DNA of 64,000 bases from Marsupella aquatica (GCA_973895155.1 OZ316898.1:8680001-8744000), one strand, 5' to 3'. Shown: positions 1-13,350, counted from the stretch's first letter. The notes: generated from the sequence alone by a model not told the origin. Program-made: numbers and translations.

Positions 1-3000
1 CGATAAGCTGCCTCCTGATCCTGTTTTCCCTAGCCAAAAATACGCCGTAGTGTCCAGTAATCCCCTTGAAATACATGCCTCCACAATTAAGTGTCTCATA
101 TTACCCGCTGCAAACAAATCAATACGGAAAGTTTGGAATGTGTCAAACAAGTCTTCCTGGCCTTCAGTGCCAAAAGATTAATCTACTCAACAAAGTCAGA
201 TAGATGTCGAGGGAGAAAATGGTATAGACAGTAGAAAGGTCGCGCTAACCTGTTGCTTTGGGCAATACACTTGGATCGTTGGCCATCCCTGCATTTGCAT
301 TCAAATTGGCGAGAAAAGATGCTATGGATACCGCTGCTTGATTTGCGGCGACAACAGCAATTTTGGGGGGATACAGAAGAGCCTCAAACTGACCCAAAAC
401 CTGCAAACTCAGGACATTAGCTGCACGCCGAACACCTTGGGACATTCGTTCTTTGTCATCTGCACTTCCATTGGAAATTGACATGCTCTCCCAGCGCATG
501 TTACCATTTCCTGACAGGCCTTTTTCTTCTTCTTCCACGAGCACGAGGCAGGCCAAAGGCACATGTGACAAAAGCATGCACATCCGTGACTCAATATGTG
601 GTTTCGGGCCCTCCACCCAATCACGATCCTGCAGTCCATGTTGCAAATCAAAACCCCAATACCTCGTTCAATCCAATGAATACACAGTCCAGAGCCGGAC
701 AAACGTTTCCTCAGGATGACAGACATTCTGGAAACTTTGCATCAGACAATTAGACACCAGTCCCTTGGAAGCATAAGACATCCAAACGGAGACAAATTCA
801 ATAAAAACGTGCCAGTTTGTATAAATCATCCAAAGCTTGTGACCTCGACTCAAATTCAAAGCCCCGTGTGTTAATGCTTTCACATACACACCCGATGAGT
901 AAGGCGGAGTGCTGCCGTCCACGTAGCTAGAAAAACCTCAAGCCAGGAAGCTCCTTGCATGGCTTGCAATGTTTTCATAATATCTGCAATCAAAAACCCC
1001 TCGGTCCACTGAAGCTGTGCCCCCCTACAAATGGACACAAAGACTACAAAGACAAAGGAGAAGCAGCGTCTTACGGCGGCAGTGTAGAGCTAAATCAACC
1101 ACGAACGTAGAAACTATAAGAGATATGGCTGCCACGTAAAAACTTACTGAGGCATAAACCAAGGACGTGAGATACAGCAAAACTAATAAACCATTCGATA
1201 TTAATCCCGGCGGAAACATGGTGTCCGTTTAGGGTTTGTCTTTTTAAGGTCTCAAACATTTTTTAAGGTCGAGACAACATACAAGGAGCGGAGGGAACAT
1301 TGGGTCAGTATTTCGAACCGGCAATCGTCGCAGAAGGAGATTTGACATGAAGCCTTTGCTTTTCCATCGCAGCCTCCATGTATATATCCAAAGGAAGCCA
1401 AGCACTTAGGGTTCCAACACCCCACCCATCTCCAAAAGAACTACTTCGAGATCCACTATCCATCAGCGCTTGGATGACTGGGAGCTGGGTTGGTCGCCAC
1501 TCACGGTAGAGACCCTGCTGAATTGCAGCAGCAAGATTCCCAAGAGCCTCCGGTGCTTCTTTAGGAACTGACGACAATTTATTTCGAGTTAATAATTCAA
1601 GAGTATGCAGAGTCCGAGCAAAGACGCTCCATTGATCAGGTCTGTTGAGCATGTGAAAACAGAAAATTGCAATTAATTTCAAACGTTTGCAAAAACAACA
1701 ATTTACAATGCACTTCTTTCCTTCCATCTCGATTCAACACTTATAATGTACAAGATTCAAATCCTGGTGCAAGACAACAAGAATTTCAAACAACATAGTG
1801 GGTAGCCAGAACTCGTAGCCAAGAACCTCACGAGACTGACAGTGTATAAAGCAGATTTAGTGAAACAAGTTGTCGTGGAGTAATTCACCAAGAAATTGGA
1901 ACGTTATTATCACGGGGAACTCACAAGATCCTACGAGCCAGGCGGAGCAATGCAGCAGTTCGTTTATTTTGCATAATCTTGGCAACTAATTCAAGAGCAA
2001 TTAGACTATTGCTTTTTTTCGCATGCTCCTTCTCCTGCTTTTTCAACAGCTCCTTTTCTTCAGCATCATCGTCCATGTCAGCCACACCGTGTGAAATTTG
2101 CCCATGCATAGCAGATCCAGACATTGTCTGTTTCCCGTTCCAGGGTGATGGTGACTTCCAGTCTTCAGAGATGGCATCTGTTAGCCGGTTAACCAAGCTG
2201 AACAAGAAGTATGCCATGCACGTACCAAATTCTGTGATAGGAGTCTCGCCCATTTGAGAAAGCTGCAATGCTTCGTCAACATACTTCATGCACCTGCAGA
2301 AGACAATTCGATAACTCAGCTTAGAATTTAAAACCCAAAACAAATACATAAACAAACAACAACAAAACCCGAAGCATGAGTGTCTCACAACAGATATCCC
2401 TAAAGTAGCACAAAAACACGGTGCTCAGTTATGCTCTTTTCACCGTTAGTTGAAAAAGGTAATAAAAACCAGCTCAGAAAAGAGCTCTCAAGATAGGGAG
2501 CAGTACTATTAAAATCAACAAACTCGTTTGCTTAAAAACATTCAAACATGAAAGGAGCCAAGTTATAGATTGTACGCAGGGTATGGATAATGGGCATTAG
2601 GTCAAATACGACGTTAAACAGTCAGCTTCCTACTGGCGGAGAGATTTGAAGAAGAGAGACCCAGGACATTGGCATAGCATTCAAACTGAAGACTACTGAG
2701 AAGGAGAAATATCAGTACGAGTTTTGGAGACCTGTCTGGAAACTGAAAATATCTACTAGTGGAACACAGAAAAAGAAAAAGTCGGAAGACAAAAAGCATC
2801 CAATCCAGGTCTTCACATTTAGATACTGATGATTTCATAACATGATAACACTCAAGAGTGGAAGAAGAGTAAAGGATTATCATTCTTCGACCTGGGGCAG
2901 AATTTGCGCAACAATTGACGGCAACTAATCGCTCAAGACTTATGTAAAAGCCAAATCACTAAGGACGTTTTAAGCCAAATGTAAAGTTCATTAAGACTGA

Positions 3001-3907
3001 CCACGTTGAGTACAAGACTACCAAATATATTCATGTTTGTGCTCATCCACTCCAGAAACATTAGTGCAAGGCTCTGAAATCGATTGATCTTCGAGCTGCC
3101 AGCACGACCCCATGCAATACTTCATAACCCAGTAGAGAATTGGTTTAACAAACCTTTCACGAAATGACGTAGACTTGGTAGCCCCAAGACTAAAGATAAA
3201 GTTGCCAGAAAGCTCAAGGTACATCTGATACATATCTGGATGCTGCTGGCGCATAGGAATCACACTGCAATATGACACACACCTTTGCAAGTCAGAGGTA
3301 AAAACAAGAGGTGAAAGCATACAGATTGCCAATATGGTGGCTACTTCCTTCAATAGCTAAGCTGTTAGTATGAAGAACGGAGTCTCCTGAGGGCAACAAC
3401 CATAACGGAATTCCCTAGGCGGGACTCGCAAAGAGACAGATTATTAAACCTAAAATTCTGCCGTCAATTATAACTCTCGATGGATTAGGCGCTCTTACTG
3501 TGCTCATTAACCCTCTTTACCCGGAACGGAATTTGGCAGAAAGAGAAGAATTTTCCATCTAATCGAAGAAGTCAGAAAGAGAAAACGTACCGAGCAGTGA
3601 GAATGCCCAAGGTGAGAAAGGAATCGATCAAATGGGAAGCAAGAGCATGCTGCAAATACATCCAGGCAGGGCCCCGGCCTGGCTGGGACAAGGCTTGATT
3701 CAGAAGAATCGTTCCAAGTTCCAAACTAGGGAAAATGCACCCAGGCAGCGAGAAAATATCCACTCCCCAAAGGAGAGGAGAATCCTTCCTAGCAAACGCT
3801 GCTTTTGTGACTTCCTGAATAGCAACCACCGCCTCCCGGGTCATCATCACCCCACCTCCATTCGGCTCCGTGTTGCCTATCACAACCACCTCCCTCGAGG
3901 GCGCCAT
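1..3907 (-). CDS. MED33: Mediator subunit 33 (REF4/RFR1 family), N-terminal exons, partial
   Basis: This is a subunit of the plant Mediator tail that links transcription factors to RNA polymerase II; the Arabidopsis paralogues REF4/RFR1 restrain phenylpropanoid biosynthesis. Seven exons fit on the minus strand with matching phases: 3591-3907, 3154-3264, 1925-2293, 1319-1641, 892-983, 250-628 and 1-107 (open at the window edge), together 566 codons. The ATG at 3907 is the first in frame. Family-like stretches are the VIPMRQQHPDMYQMYLEL segment in exon 2, the LPLDIYMEAAM segment in exon 4, IMKTLQAMQGASWLEVFLA in exon 5, the RDRDWVEGPKPHIESRMCML segment in exon 6 and GNMRHLIVEACIS in exon 7. The known protein is about 1300 aa, so more than half lies left of the window. 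Exon 3 holds a charged lysine- and glutamate-rich stretch. Identification is by recalled similarity. Confidence 0.9.
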
Positions 3908-4760
3908 ATCTGGCACCTTCAAGAACCTCCGCTCAGCTCAGCTCAGCTCAGCGCTTCACATTTGGCTCTTCATAAATTCTGGTCAAATTTTGACAGCAGG
4001 CACTGCAGCACCAATTCTCCCAGTCGAGTATTCTGAGGGCCTCGATTTGTTAATCTTCGTGTGCTTCACTTTAATCACTTCGCACGCACTCGAATCGCAC
4101 GTCACAACGCATCGCTCCTCCTCTGCCTCCGAACCCCTCTGCCTCTGCCTCGCCTCTGTATCAAGTGTTTCTTTTCGTCACACTTCGTGCAATTCTGTAT
4201 TTTTCCCGAGCAGAGTATTTCCGTCCTTCCCGTTTGCTCACAGTACAGTACGGTCGGGAATAAAATGTACTTATACTCACATCCTCGTCATCCCATCCCA
4301 GCTTAAGGGTTTCATAAAGATGCTATCCAGGCATATGACCCCTTCAAAATGGCTTTGAGTAATTATGACATTTAAAAACGGACACTGATGTGAGTGCGTA
4401 CTCGCTATGGGTGAGCGCAAAAAATGAATATTGTATAAAAATTGAGTAGTATATATCAGAGTGCCAAAAGGACGAAAACTCCAAACCAGGGGGGTCCTAA
4501 AGGGAAAAAAAAACACAATAAAGAGAGGGAAAAGGGAAAGACCTAAAGAAGAACAAAGAGGCCCAACAAGCTTAGGAGCGCCCCACACTAACAAGACCAA
4601 AACCTTACTAGGCTGAAAATTGAAAAGTCTACTAGAGCTCTGGAGTAAATTTGAGAACCTAGAGCCCAGGATGGACAAAGGGATTTGTCTTGCCCTGATA
4701 GTTTTTTTAAGTGTCCCAACCAATTGTAAACCACTGATTTTTAGCACACTTGTGAACTTA
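3908..4760. other. Upstream region of MED33 with (CTCAG)n microsatellite
   Basis: No gene is supported here. On the plus strand a short CTCAG/CTCAGCTCAG microsatellite at about 3929-3952 lies just upstream of the MED33 start codon, so it should fall in the 5' untranslated region or core promoter. The stretch after it (about 3960-4260) is pyrimidine-rich on the plus strand, which is purine-rich on the coding strand. Short open frames on the plus strand here have no recognisable domain and overlap the promoter of MED33. Confidence 0.45.
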
Positions 4761-6600
4761 TCTGGACAACGTGTTTTTTTCTCTGGATAAGTTCACATTT
4801 GCCAATATGTTAAACATGACATCCAATTATTACCTGAAATAATTTATGTTTGTTTAAGGCATTTGCTCCAATTTTTATGAGCATGAAAATGATTAAATAT
4901 TATAACCCAGTAGACTGAAGTTCAATTTTGTATAGAACACCTTGAGTAGCTTAGGCATTAGTTACAAATTATCACTTTTGTGAAGCTATTAACGTGCAAA
5001 AAGCACTCTAATATAATTCAGGATTTATATCTTATTTTTAAAGTGTCAACCACAAGCTAGAGTTGAGGCCTAGGCTTCTAGAGTGAAATCTCTAGACCGC
5101 AACTCTATGGCCCACCATGTGGATGGGAAAGTCATGGCTATGATGTATGTCAAAAGATAATCATGCATGTTTTTTATAGTAATTTTTATTTACATTCAAA
5201 AAATGGACTCTAGGGCCCCACCATAATATATCTGCATAGAAAGAGGGATATGCATAGAAAGGAGTATGGTATGTTATATATAATTATTAAAATGATGACT
5301 TGCATGATGATTTTTTTATCTTTTCATTAACCTTCAAAGAATGTGAATAGGGAATATACTTTGTTGACACTTTTATTATATTCTCTGCTATTCACATTCA
5401 CAAAGGAACGGGTGGTTGGGGCTAGTTATTACTAATACACAAATAGAAGCTAGAGTTGGGGTCTAGGTTTCTAGAGTGAAGCATCTAGACCATAACTCTA
5501 GGGTCCTCTAGGGTCCCACCAAATGTATGTCAATGGAGAGCATAATTAGATGTATGGTATGTCAAAATGATGAGCATGCATGCTAATTTTTGTCATCACT
5601 CTATTGTCACTCAAATAGGCTTAATTACCAAACTTAGTGAGCTTTGAGCACTTTTCTGTGTTATCACATTTCTTACCTTGGTCTAGTAAGTAGTGCATTA
5701 CATAAACCAAGCCTTTCTATATTTCTTTGTCATGTGTATGACATTAAATCTGCACCAATAAACCAAGCCTTTCTATATTTCTTTGTCATGAGTATGACAT
5801 TAAATCTGCACCATCAGATCTGGGTTTTGGAAAAGTTAGTTTTGAGTAACAGCTGCAAGACAAATTGGTTTTGAGACTACCTATCCTTGTGGTCTTTTAG
5901 TGCTCCCCTTACTTTTGTTATGAAATGCTAATGTGTCATGGTTGAGAGAACAAGTTATAACACCACCTCTTGACCGTTGATTCTCCTCTGCAGTTGTTGG
6001 TCTGTTAGTCTCTTGGTGGTTAGCTCAATTGGTGTGGGCAAGTGTGCTCTTCATTAGGCTTAGTCCCTCTAACTTTCAGCTCCACTTTTGGTGTGCTTAT
6101 TATGCAACTAGTCTTACTCTTAGTACAAAGTATCTATCTACTGTAGTGTTCTATGATGCTTCAAATCTCATTCAATTTTGGATTGCCTTTTTCATTCTAT
6201 GATGCTTCAAATCTCATTCAATTTTGGATTGCCTTTTTCATTTTTGGTGCTCAAAGGCCTCATTATCTTTGTTACATTGGTGTGTCCACTTGCATGTTAC
6301 ACAAACCTCCGCTTTAGAGTAAACCAGACAAAATTAATCCAGAAATTTGTGTGCTGTTGAAAGCTACAATCGTGCAACGCCCAGACAATGGGCTTGTCTT
6401 GTAAAATACTTTATGCTAGTCTCAGCAAGGCTGGCTGAAGGGCGGCCCTCATTTGTTCACTATACACATAAGAGAACTGTGTAGCCAAATCAAGTGGCTT
6501 AGCTCAATGGCCCTCATTTGGTAACGATATAACTATTCCCTAGCTCATACCCATGCACTGCACAAAAGATATTGTTTCATTGAAGATGGCATGGCGTTCT
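4761..6600. repeat. AT-rich intergenic region with hairpin repeats and two exact tandem duplications
   Basis: No gene is visible. The region contains two copies (5058-5107 and 5451-5500) of a dispersed hairpin repeat that also occurs at 41.5 kb. A 56-bp unit is tandemly duplicated at 5702-5757 and 5758-5813 with one mismatch. A 46-bp unit is duplicated exactly at 6149-6194 and 6195-6240. The open frames here (for example 5644-5874) are created by these duplications and show no domain. Confidence 0.6.
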
Positions 6601-6607
6601 AGTCATA

Positions 6608-9465
6608 TTAGTCATAGGGCCCTGTAGGATTGAGCTGTTTCAAAAGCCCCAAGTACGTCAGATACAGAACCCTGTCTTTGGCACCAGTGCGATGCTTCTG
6701 GGTGTGTTTGCAGAAATACTTCAGTTGTTCTAAAGTACAAGTGCCCAAAGTTCCAGTGAGCATCAGGAACAGCCAGTTGATGTGGCGCTTGCGTGGGTTG
6801 ATCACTGGCTTCAGACAGTCACTCTGATGGCACATCGTGCAGTCGAGCAGGCGCGGAAGTGTCCATATCTTCGGGGCACGGTCGTGCATCGAGTATTTAT
6901 TGGACATGAAATAGTTGTCAAGCTGGAGAAAAGACGCCTGCAAATCGATATCCATCGTCTGGCTTCCATCGCATCTCTTGCAAAGCACCTCGCCGTGGAT
7001 TCTGTTTATGCCAAGCCGAGTAATCCATTTGAGAGAATGCACCACGGCCCGCCTATCCGTAGCCCACGGATAAGGCGGGCGAATCAGTTCCTCCTTAAGT
7101 TTAGCACTAAGTCGATCAACGGAGGTTTGTCGACGTCTAGGCCAATTTCTCTCTGCCTCTGATTCCGCTGATGATGCTACTTGCTGTGAGTGCGCTGAAG
7201 CAGGCGGAGTTGGTCGCTCTTCATTGAAGCTATGTTGTCCCGGGGGAGACAAGGTTAGTCTCAAAAATGCGTCATCTTCCGAAGGATCACTCACTGAAGA
7301 ACTACCTGCTAGGTCAAGCTTTAGGGGCGTGTGTGCAGCCAGAATTGCGATCCCCCATTGCCCGCACAACTCAACATGAGGTTCGGGAACAGGCCTGCTC
7401 CACAACAATCAACAAACCACTAGACGTGAGTCCGCTAAGTTGTCACTTCAGTACCAGGAACTTGGTAGAAGGCACTATAAACAAGACATGGACTTCCACT
7501 AATCTTGTACTCAATATATACCAGGACCCTATGAAAACATCCTCCGTCCAAAATATATACTCACTTGTGGACAGGCATTCGGCACAGTGGAGGCCTCCCG
7601 TCATCATATTGTCTGAAGTCCTCATGCAGTGAGCTCTTTTCAAATCTCAGACGACTCTGTTTGTACCAGAAAAGATGGCAATGGCACATGCAAACCCATC
7701 AATTCCAGGTCACACTATATATATTCTTATCGACATTACCAAAAAGCGCAACCCCTCAAGACCATCTGCTGTAACTATTATAGTGCAGACCTTAGAACAA
7801 AATGTGTAGTTCCCTCGGGTTTCATGACAGTTCCACCAGACTTGAAGAAAGATGAGAGAGATGCTAACGTGCGATGTTTCATTAGAAAAGAGTATATATG
7901 CTTGTACAGTCCTAAATACACAACAACAGTGTCAACAAGAGCTCGTGCAAAGTAAGATTCGTCTATGCGACAAGAACAAGCGACGGTCCAACCGCATAAA
8001 CTTGGAGATTAGCAAATTTGAAACACTATCACGGACTGCAATGTCTACTACCTGGGCTGACCTCTGTCTGGGATAGGAATGTGGTTGAAGAAAGAGGAAG
8101 TCGGAGTTTATGCTCTTCTACAGGCGACTATTATCTAAACGTTGAAAGGTAATCCTGATGCAACTGGGGTTCCCGTGAGAGTGTCAGTTAGATATTATGA
8201 TCCGCGGGACCTGAACCTGACAACAGATTGAATTTCGTACTGGGTCTAGCTTGGGCACACTCCGCATCCATGACATCCGTGTTTGGGATTAACATACCTC
8301 AGGAGCATGAGTGGGGGACGCTGCAGCATATCTACCTTCATCATCACGGTAACGTTCTACACCTCTATTATCGATCAAATTATCGTCGTCTGGTGTCTCC
8401 TCCGTATCCGCCTGGTTAGCATCATACCACCCTTCGTTAAACGACGAAGAAATTCCGGGTGCCATCCCGTCAAAAATCCTAAGAGCCGTTTTGGTAAACA
8501 GTAGCTGACGAAGTTCCAAACTTGCCTACCGTTGCATCCCTCGAATTGCTTACATAGTCATTTTCTAGCGAGGGTGCGCCTGCTGATGTTTCGCTTTCAA
8601 GGCGATTTGCAACATGTCTGAATTTTTGAAAGGCTCAACGACCGAAGACCGCTGCAGACAATACAATTTGACGAATCTAGCTCCGTTTCATACGGTGAAG
8701 GTGATCTGCCTCTCCTCCCAAGCGAGTTCAAAGAAAAGCAATTCATAAACCCAGTAACGCGCCAAACTAGCTCCCTTCGTAAAACCTAACTGCAACCCAT
8801 ACATACATATGATGATGCCATAGACTCGTAATCTTTGATTCGACAACTGTGCGGCTGAAAACATCTGCGAAGACCCGACAAGAAATTGTATCTTTTTGTA
8901 GACATAGTCACGCTAGAAAGGAATGCGCTACAGACCTCTAAATCCTGGGCAGCACAAGGATGCTCCCGCGGGGACTTCTCTTAATCTCTTCCCCAACCCT
9001 TGAAAGACGTTCACTTACCCCGGCTCTGTCGCTCCTGGTCCCGCCACAGTTCCGTGAGGACCGTGCCAGGTTAAGAAGCTTTGACTCGGTCCATACCACG
9101 TCCCTGTACTTGCTGTCTTCCCCTCTCCCGTTCCTCTCTTTCCCTTTCAGTCCATCACCTGCTTTCCTAGCCCTCTTGCGCCACACCGCATCCTCCGTAT
9201 CTTTGCTCTCCCTTTTCGAGGGTCGGCGCTGTTCCTCTCTATGGTCAAAAAGTTGACGACAATCCTCCGCGACGCTTTTCCTCACAATTGCTTTCCCGGG
9301 CTCCGTCCGCGGACACTGGTCGGAATTATCACGAAAAGTTGGTGATGCAGGCGGCACGTCCTCCCAGTCTCCTTCTCCTTCTCCTTCTGCTTCTGCGGTG
9401 CCCTCTGCGTACAGCTTATCAGGGTCATACGTGAGCTCACCCTCCTCGTTGACATCCCTATACAT
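6608..9465 (-). CDS. DUF7086 domain protein (plant-specific, cysteine-rich C-terminus)
   Basis: The last exon (stop at 6608, open to about 7400) encodes a C-terminal domain recalled as plant DUF7086. It has PYPWATDRRAVVHSLKWI, a CKRCDGSQ knuckle, a second CTMCHQSDC pair, HINWLFLMLTGTLG and a strongly conserved end with LEQLKYFCKHTQKHRTGAK. Two CxxC pairs suggest a metal-binding fold; the molecular function is unknown. Two upstream exons are plausible: 9019-9465, an acidic N-terminus starting MYRDVNEEGEL with a GT donor at phase 0, and 8298-8525, phase 0 at both ends. The junction(s) between 8298 and about 7400 could not be resolved: acceptors near 7393 would need another phase, so a further short exon is likely. 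The first two exons might belong to a separate gene. The open frame at 7408 has no ATG, consistent with it being an internal or terminal exon. Confidence 0.7.
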
Positions 9466-9494
9466 GGTACTTCACGGCGTCAGGAACGAATCCG

Positions 9495-9905
9495 TCACAA
9501 ATGACGAATTTCGATTCCACTTCTCGTTCCGTTCTTCGGATATCACCACTCATCAATGCTGGGAGAGCTTCTGGGAACAGACGCCAGTCGAAGGACAGTA
9601 GTAATGTAAAAGTTGGGATCGACAGACTGATCTCGCTTTGACACTACACTACTACTACTACAGGTACTAGCAAACTACTTAATAAGATATTCTCGCTACA
9701 CCGATGTACTACTCATGAAATAATTTCGATTTACTTCTTGTTCCGTTCTTCCTTCGGACATTACCACTCGGGACGGGACCAGCACGCACTCATCAATGCT
9801 GGGCGCTTCTGGGAACAGACACAGAAGAAGGACAGCAACTTGGGATCGACAGACTGATGTCGCTTGACTGCTGGAGACCGCTTCTACTACACTACTACTG
9901 CTAAT
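9495..9905. repeat. Imperfect duplication upstream of the DUF7086 gene
   Basis: The block at about 9506-9660 recurs, diverged, at about 9716-9900. Shared landmarks in the same order are TTCTCGTTCCGTTCTTC-like sequence, CACTCATCAATGCTGGG, CTTCTGGGAACAGAC, GAAGGACAG, TTGGGATCGACAGACTGAT and a CTACACTACTACTAC run. It lies directly upstream (minus-strand sense) of the presumed first exon at 9465, so one copy is probably promoter or 5' untranslated sequence. No coding potential is evident. Confidence 0.6.
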
Positions 9906-10073
9906 AACATATTCTCGGGCACACCGAGGTACAAGGCAAATCTGTGTTTCGTGTCTTGCGCCGTCCGTGATTCCGAAGCCGAGCACTTTCCGAGCTGAGC
10001 ACTACTTCACTACTGCTACTGTAGTCCACCGACATACGCCTCCGCGAGCGAGCGAGCTTCCGGAGCGCAAGTG

Positions 10074-10083
10074 AAACCCTAAA
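10074..10083. promoter_or_regulatory. Telo-box (AAACCCTAAA)
   Basis: A single AAACCCTAAA motif lies about 600 bp upstream of the presumed DUF7086 start codon. Flanking it is a direct repeat of AGCTTCCGGAGC. Telo-boxes are known elements of plant promoters, especially of growth and translation genes. Function here is inferred only. Confidence 0.35.
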
Positions 10084-10089
10084 CTAAGC

Positions 10090-12860
10090 TTCCGGAGCTC
10101 AACAAAACCCACCGCTAATAATAAGCTTTTGTTCTTCGTCTTTTTTAACTACCGGACCAATTTATTTTTAAAAAATTAGTTCACCGACCACTTTTACAAA
10201 ACAATAATAAACCACACCCCACTTTTACAAAAAAATAATACGTCACACCTGCCGATGTAAAATCCCCCTTTCCTGCCTAGGTACTGTTCATTGTGGTACA
10301 AGTTCAATCCCTGTGCCTTATACAAAAGATATTATTGTTACATAAATATGTTCCTTGCATTTATAATGTTAAATAAAAGATATAGTTAATTAAAATATGG
10401 AGAGATATGCTTAGTAGACTTCTCCATATTGTACTCTAAAGACAGTTGCGCCAAAAATGTAGTTTATTAAAGGACATGGTACAGCAAAACACGCCAAAGC
10501 ATAATAGATGACCTTGTGCTAAAGATGTAGTTCAAAAAATATCATGGTGCAAAAGATATCTTTGTGAGAAACAGCTCATTTGCATAAAAAATAATTGTCA
10601 AGTGAAAGATGTCATGACACAAAAAAAGTAGACAACCATCACACAACAAAATGAGAATAATTTATTTTATCATTTTTGTCTTTTCAAACGTTAACACCCT
10701 CCCCGGCCCCTTGCCCGCTCCCCACCCAACCCCTTCTTTTTCACTATTTTTCTTTTCTTGTATTTGTCTCATTGATTAGATTGTGCACTACTTTATTGAT
10801 TATGTAATATTTGCAATTAAAACTCCTCTCATGATGTAGCACTTCCTATGGGTGACATTGCATGGAGCATAGTAAGGCATGGATGGTAGAGGGAGTAGAA
10901 CTTTCTATGCATGATTAGCATGGATGGTAGAGGGAAGAGCATGGTGGGGTAAAGGAGAAACTTTGTCCTTATCTTGCTTGGAGAAGCCTGCTCACACCCA
11001 ATATAATTATTTTCTTCTTATTCCTTTCTATTTTTCCAGTATCCTTTTCTTTCACTCAAAAAACCTCCCCAAATTTGAATGACGACCACTTTAAAAAAGG
11101 GTGCAACCCTTTATTATAATTTATGATGTCATTATATTATAAGCGGACCCACATGCCCTCTCATGGAAATTCTCTTGTCAGCTCAAGAAGAGATTGTTCT
11201 ACAAAAAAAAACTAACCATACCTACCCATATAAAAGCCCCCTTCCCTACCCACATAATTACATAAAAGCCCCCTTCCCTGCCCAGTTACATTGTGGTAGC
11301 AATATATACTGTTCATTGTGTTACCGGTAGATAGTGGTATGTCCTTACATAAAAAGCGGACCTATCTTCTCTTGTCAAATCAAGAAGGGACAGTGGTAGC
11401 AGTATATAATAGTGGTGGCAGTATATACAAGAGAATATCTGATGAGGGGGAGGTGCTTTTAATGTAAAAGTCTCAAAATAGAAATGGGCAGTTTTCACTT
11501 TTTTGGGGTCTCCAAGATCTGATGAGTGCTGTCCATTTGGGAGAAACTGTTGCTGTACACTTTACAAAATAGTGGGGACAGTTTTAACCCAACCTGTTAG
11601 AGACCCTACATGGAGTGGAGTGGGGCCCAATTTTTGCTTAAGTGAAGCACTCTTTTGTACTAGATTTAAGACCACCTCTGTTTGAGGTCTCTTATTCTAG
11701 CCCCTTGGTCCGTTCCTATCATTTGCATTAAAAGGGGACTCACAACTCCTTCATCTCTTGTCACATCTAGAAAGATTTTAGCCAAAGAATACATGACATT
11801 AAAGGGAATGTGTCCTTAATGGATTCCCTTAAGGACATTAAAGGGAATGTGTCCTTAATGTCCATAAATGGATTCCAAAAGTGCTTTCAGCCCCGGATAA
11901 CTATATTAAGTATGTGCAATGGCCCTCTAGTCTGCTTTGGTGGAAAGACCTCCCATGTGCCCCCAAGGTCTTGTAAAGTCAGCCTAAGATAGGTGGTTTA
12001 AAATCTGGGACAAACTTGTGCTCCACATAAGCCAAAGTTGGGCCCCACTCCATTCCATGCATGATTGGGAATAGTTTGGAAGGAAACAACCCATAATGTC
12101 TTGTAAAGTGAATTGTATCTCCCCAATGGCCCAATGGATGTCCCCATTAACACATCTTAATTGGAGACCAACCAATCTTGAATGTACCCCCAAGGTCTTG
12201 TAAAGCCACCCTTAGATCTTTGGGTTCTAAAACTTTTTAGACAGCATAGTTTTAGTTTTGTTGTCTCATGTTCTCTTCAGTTCAACTATGTCTTCATACT
12301 AACCCAAGATATCTTTCCAAGAAGTTTAATATCTCTAAAATCCCTGGAAGCACGGGCAGTCACACAAACATAACTGGTACAAACAAGAACTGTTAGTTAT
12401 GCAACAAAAACCAAACCTGACTATTTGTGTTTGATGCAAACAAAGAAAAACAATAAAACCCCATAAATGTGAAAACAAGGGAAGAATGAAAATAACATTT
12501 TAAAGAAACAAATGAACTAAGGGGTGAAATAAAGAAACCTTTGGATCTGCCTTGGCCTGCGGGTCTCCCATCCGTGGGCTTCATGTGAAATCAATGATAT
12601 TTGTTTTTGAAGTAACTTTGGATGGGGCGGTGATTGATAAATCAGTGATTTCTGATAATTTTTTGAATGTAACATAAGAAACCGTTCAACTACTATGGAC
12701 AGATGAGTAAGAAGAGAACGTAGAAACTCTTCAATTGCCATTCTTGGCCCTATAGTCAACTACTTAAATTTGCACCAGGCTTCAATTCATGATCTTGCAT
12801 ATTTGAATGAAATCAAGCTTACATAAGCAGGGATACTCAAACTAATTTTAAAAATTGATT
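10090..12860. other. Gene-free AT-rich intergenic sequence
   Basis: I see no supported gene. There are small local duplications: a CCACTTTTACAAAA motif twice at about 10187-10236, a CATAAAAGCCCCCTTCCCT unit twice at about 11228-11281, a GCATGGATGGTAGAGGGA unit twice at about 10883-10936, and a 28-bp ATTAAAGGGAATGTGTCCTTAATGG-like unit twice at about 11798-11862. Open frames longer than 60 codons here lack codon bias, domains or splice support. Confidence 0.5.
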
Positions 12861-12863
12861 AGA

Positions 12864-13350
12864 AAGATCTTTCCAATGATTTTAATGTAATTGAAATTCG
12901 CAGATTCTTCCCTTTCTGGGGGTTTCACATATTTTCCCTCAAGGGGGGAAAAACAATAATAATTATTATTATTATTATTAATGTAATTGAAATTCATTGA
13001 GAATTGAGAGACCTACAAACCTCTTTTTTTGCTACATTAATTTCACTCACTTATGTAAATTGTACTGTATGAGTAGAAAGAGTATTTTGCTCAGCCCATC
13101 AGGTTGCAAAACTCTATTGGGTTCTTTTAGCAAAACTAGAGGTCCATCATGCTTCAATTTTGAACAAATAACAACGCTTCCATAGAGGAAACAAATAAAA
13201 ATCTACCACTATTAAAGTATTGTTCTATAATGTAAACAAGTCGGCCAATTTACTCAAATTGGTTTTTCTTTTTACCCATCACTTTTCAAAATTGAATTCT
13301 TTTCAAAGATTTCAAAATTGATTTCTTTTTAAAATCATTGGAAAGATCTT
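12864..13350. repeat. 22-bp perfect inverted repeat flanking about 440 bp (possible MITE)
   Basis: Positions 12864-12885 (beginning AAGATCTTTCCAATG) are the exact reverse complement of 13329-13350. The interior is AT-rich and non-coding. A truncated SINE copy sits immediately inside the left arm. The size and structure would fit a degenerate MITE, but no flanking target duplication was recognised. Confidence 0.5.
12900..12977 (+). mobile_element. 5'-truncated SINE copy with 18-bp target-site duplication
   Basis: A 78-bp insert is flanked by a perfect 18-bp direct repeat, TTAATGTAATTGAAATTC, at 12882-12899 and 12978-12995. Its body (CTTCCCTTTCTGGGGGTTTCACA-like, then TTTTCCCTCAAGG) matches the 3' part of the full-length SINE at 28966-29114, and it ends in a simple AAT/ATT tail. 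This is the signature of target-primed reverse transcription with 5' truncation: the tRNA-like head is missing. Confidence 0.75.

Noticed and set aside
6015-6062. GGTTAGCTCAATTGG, resembling a tRNA D-arm
   Set aside because: No acceptor stem, anticodon arm or T-arm can be drawn around it, so it is not a tRNA gene.
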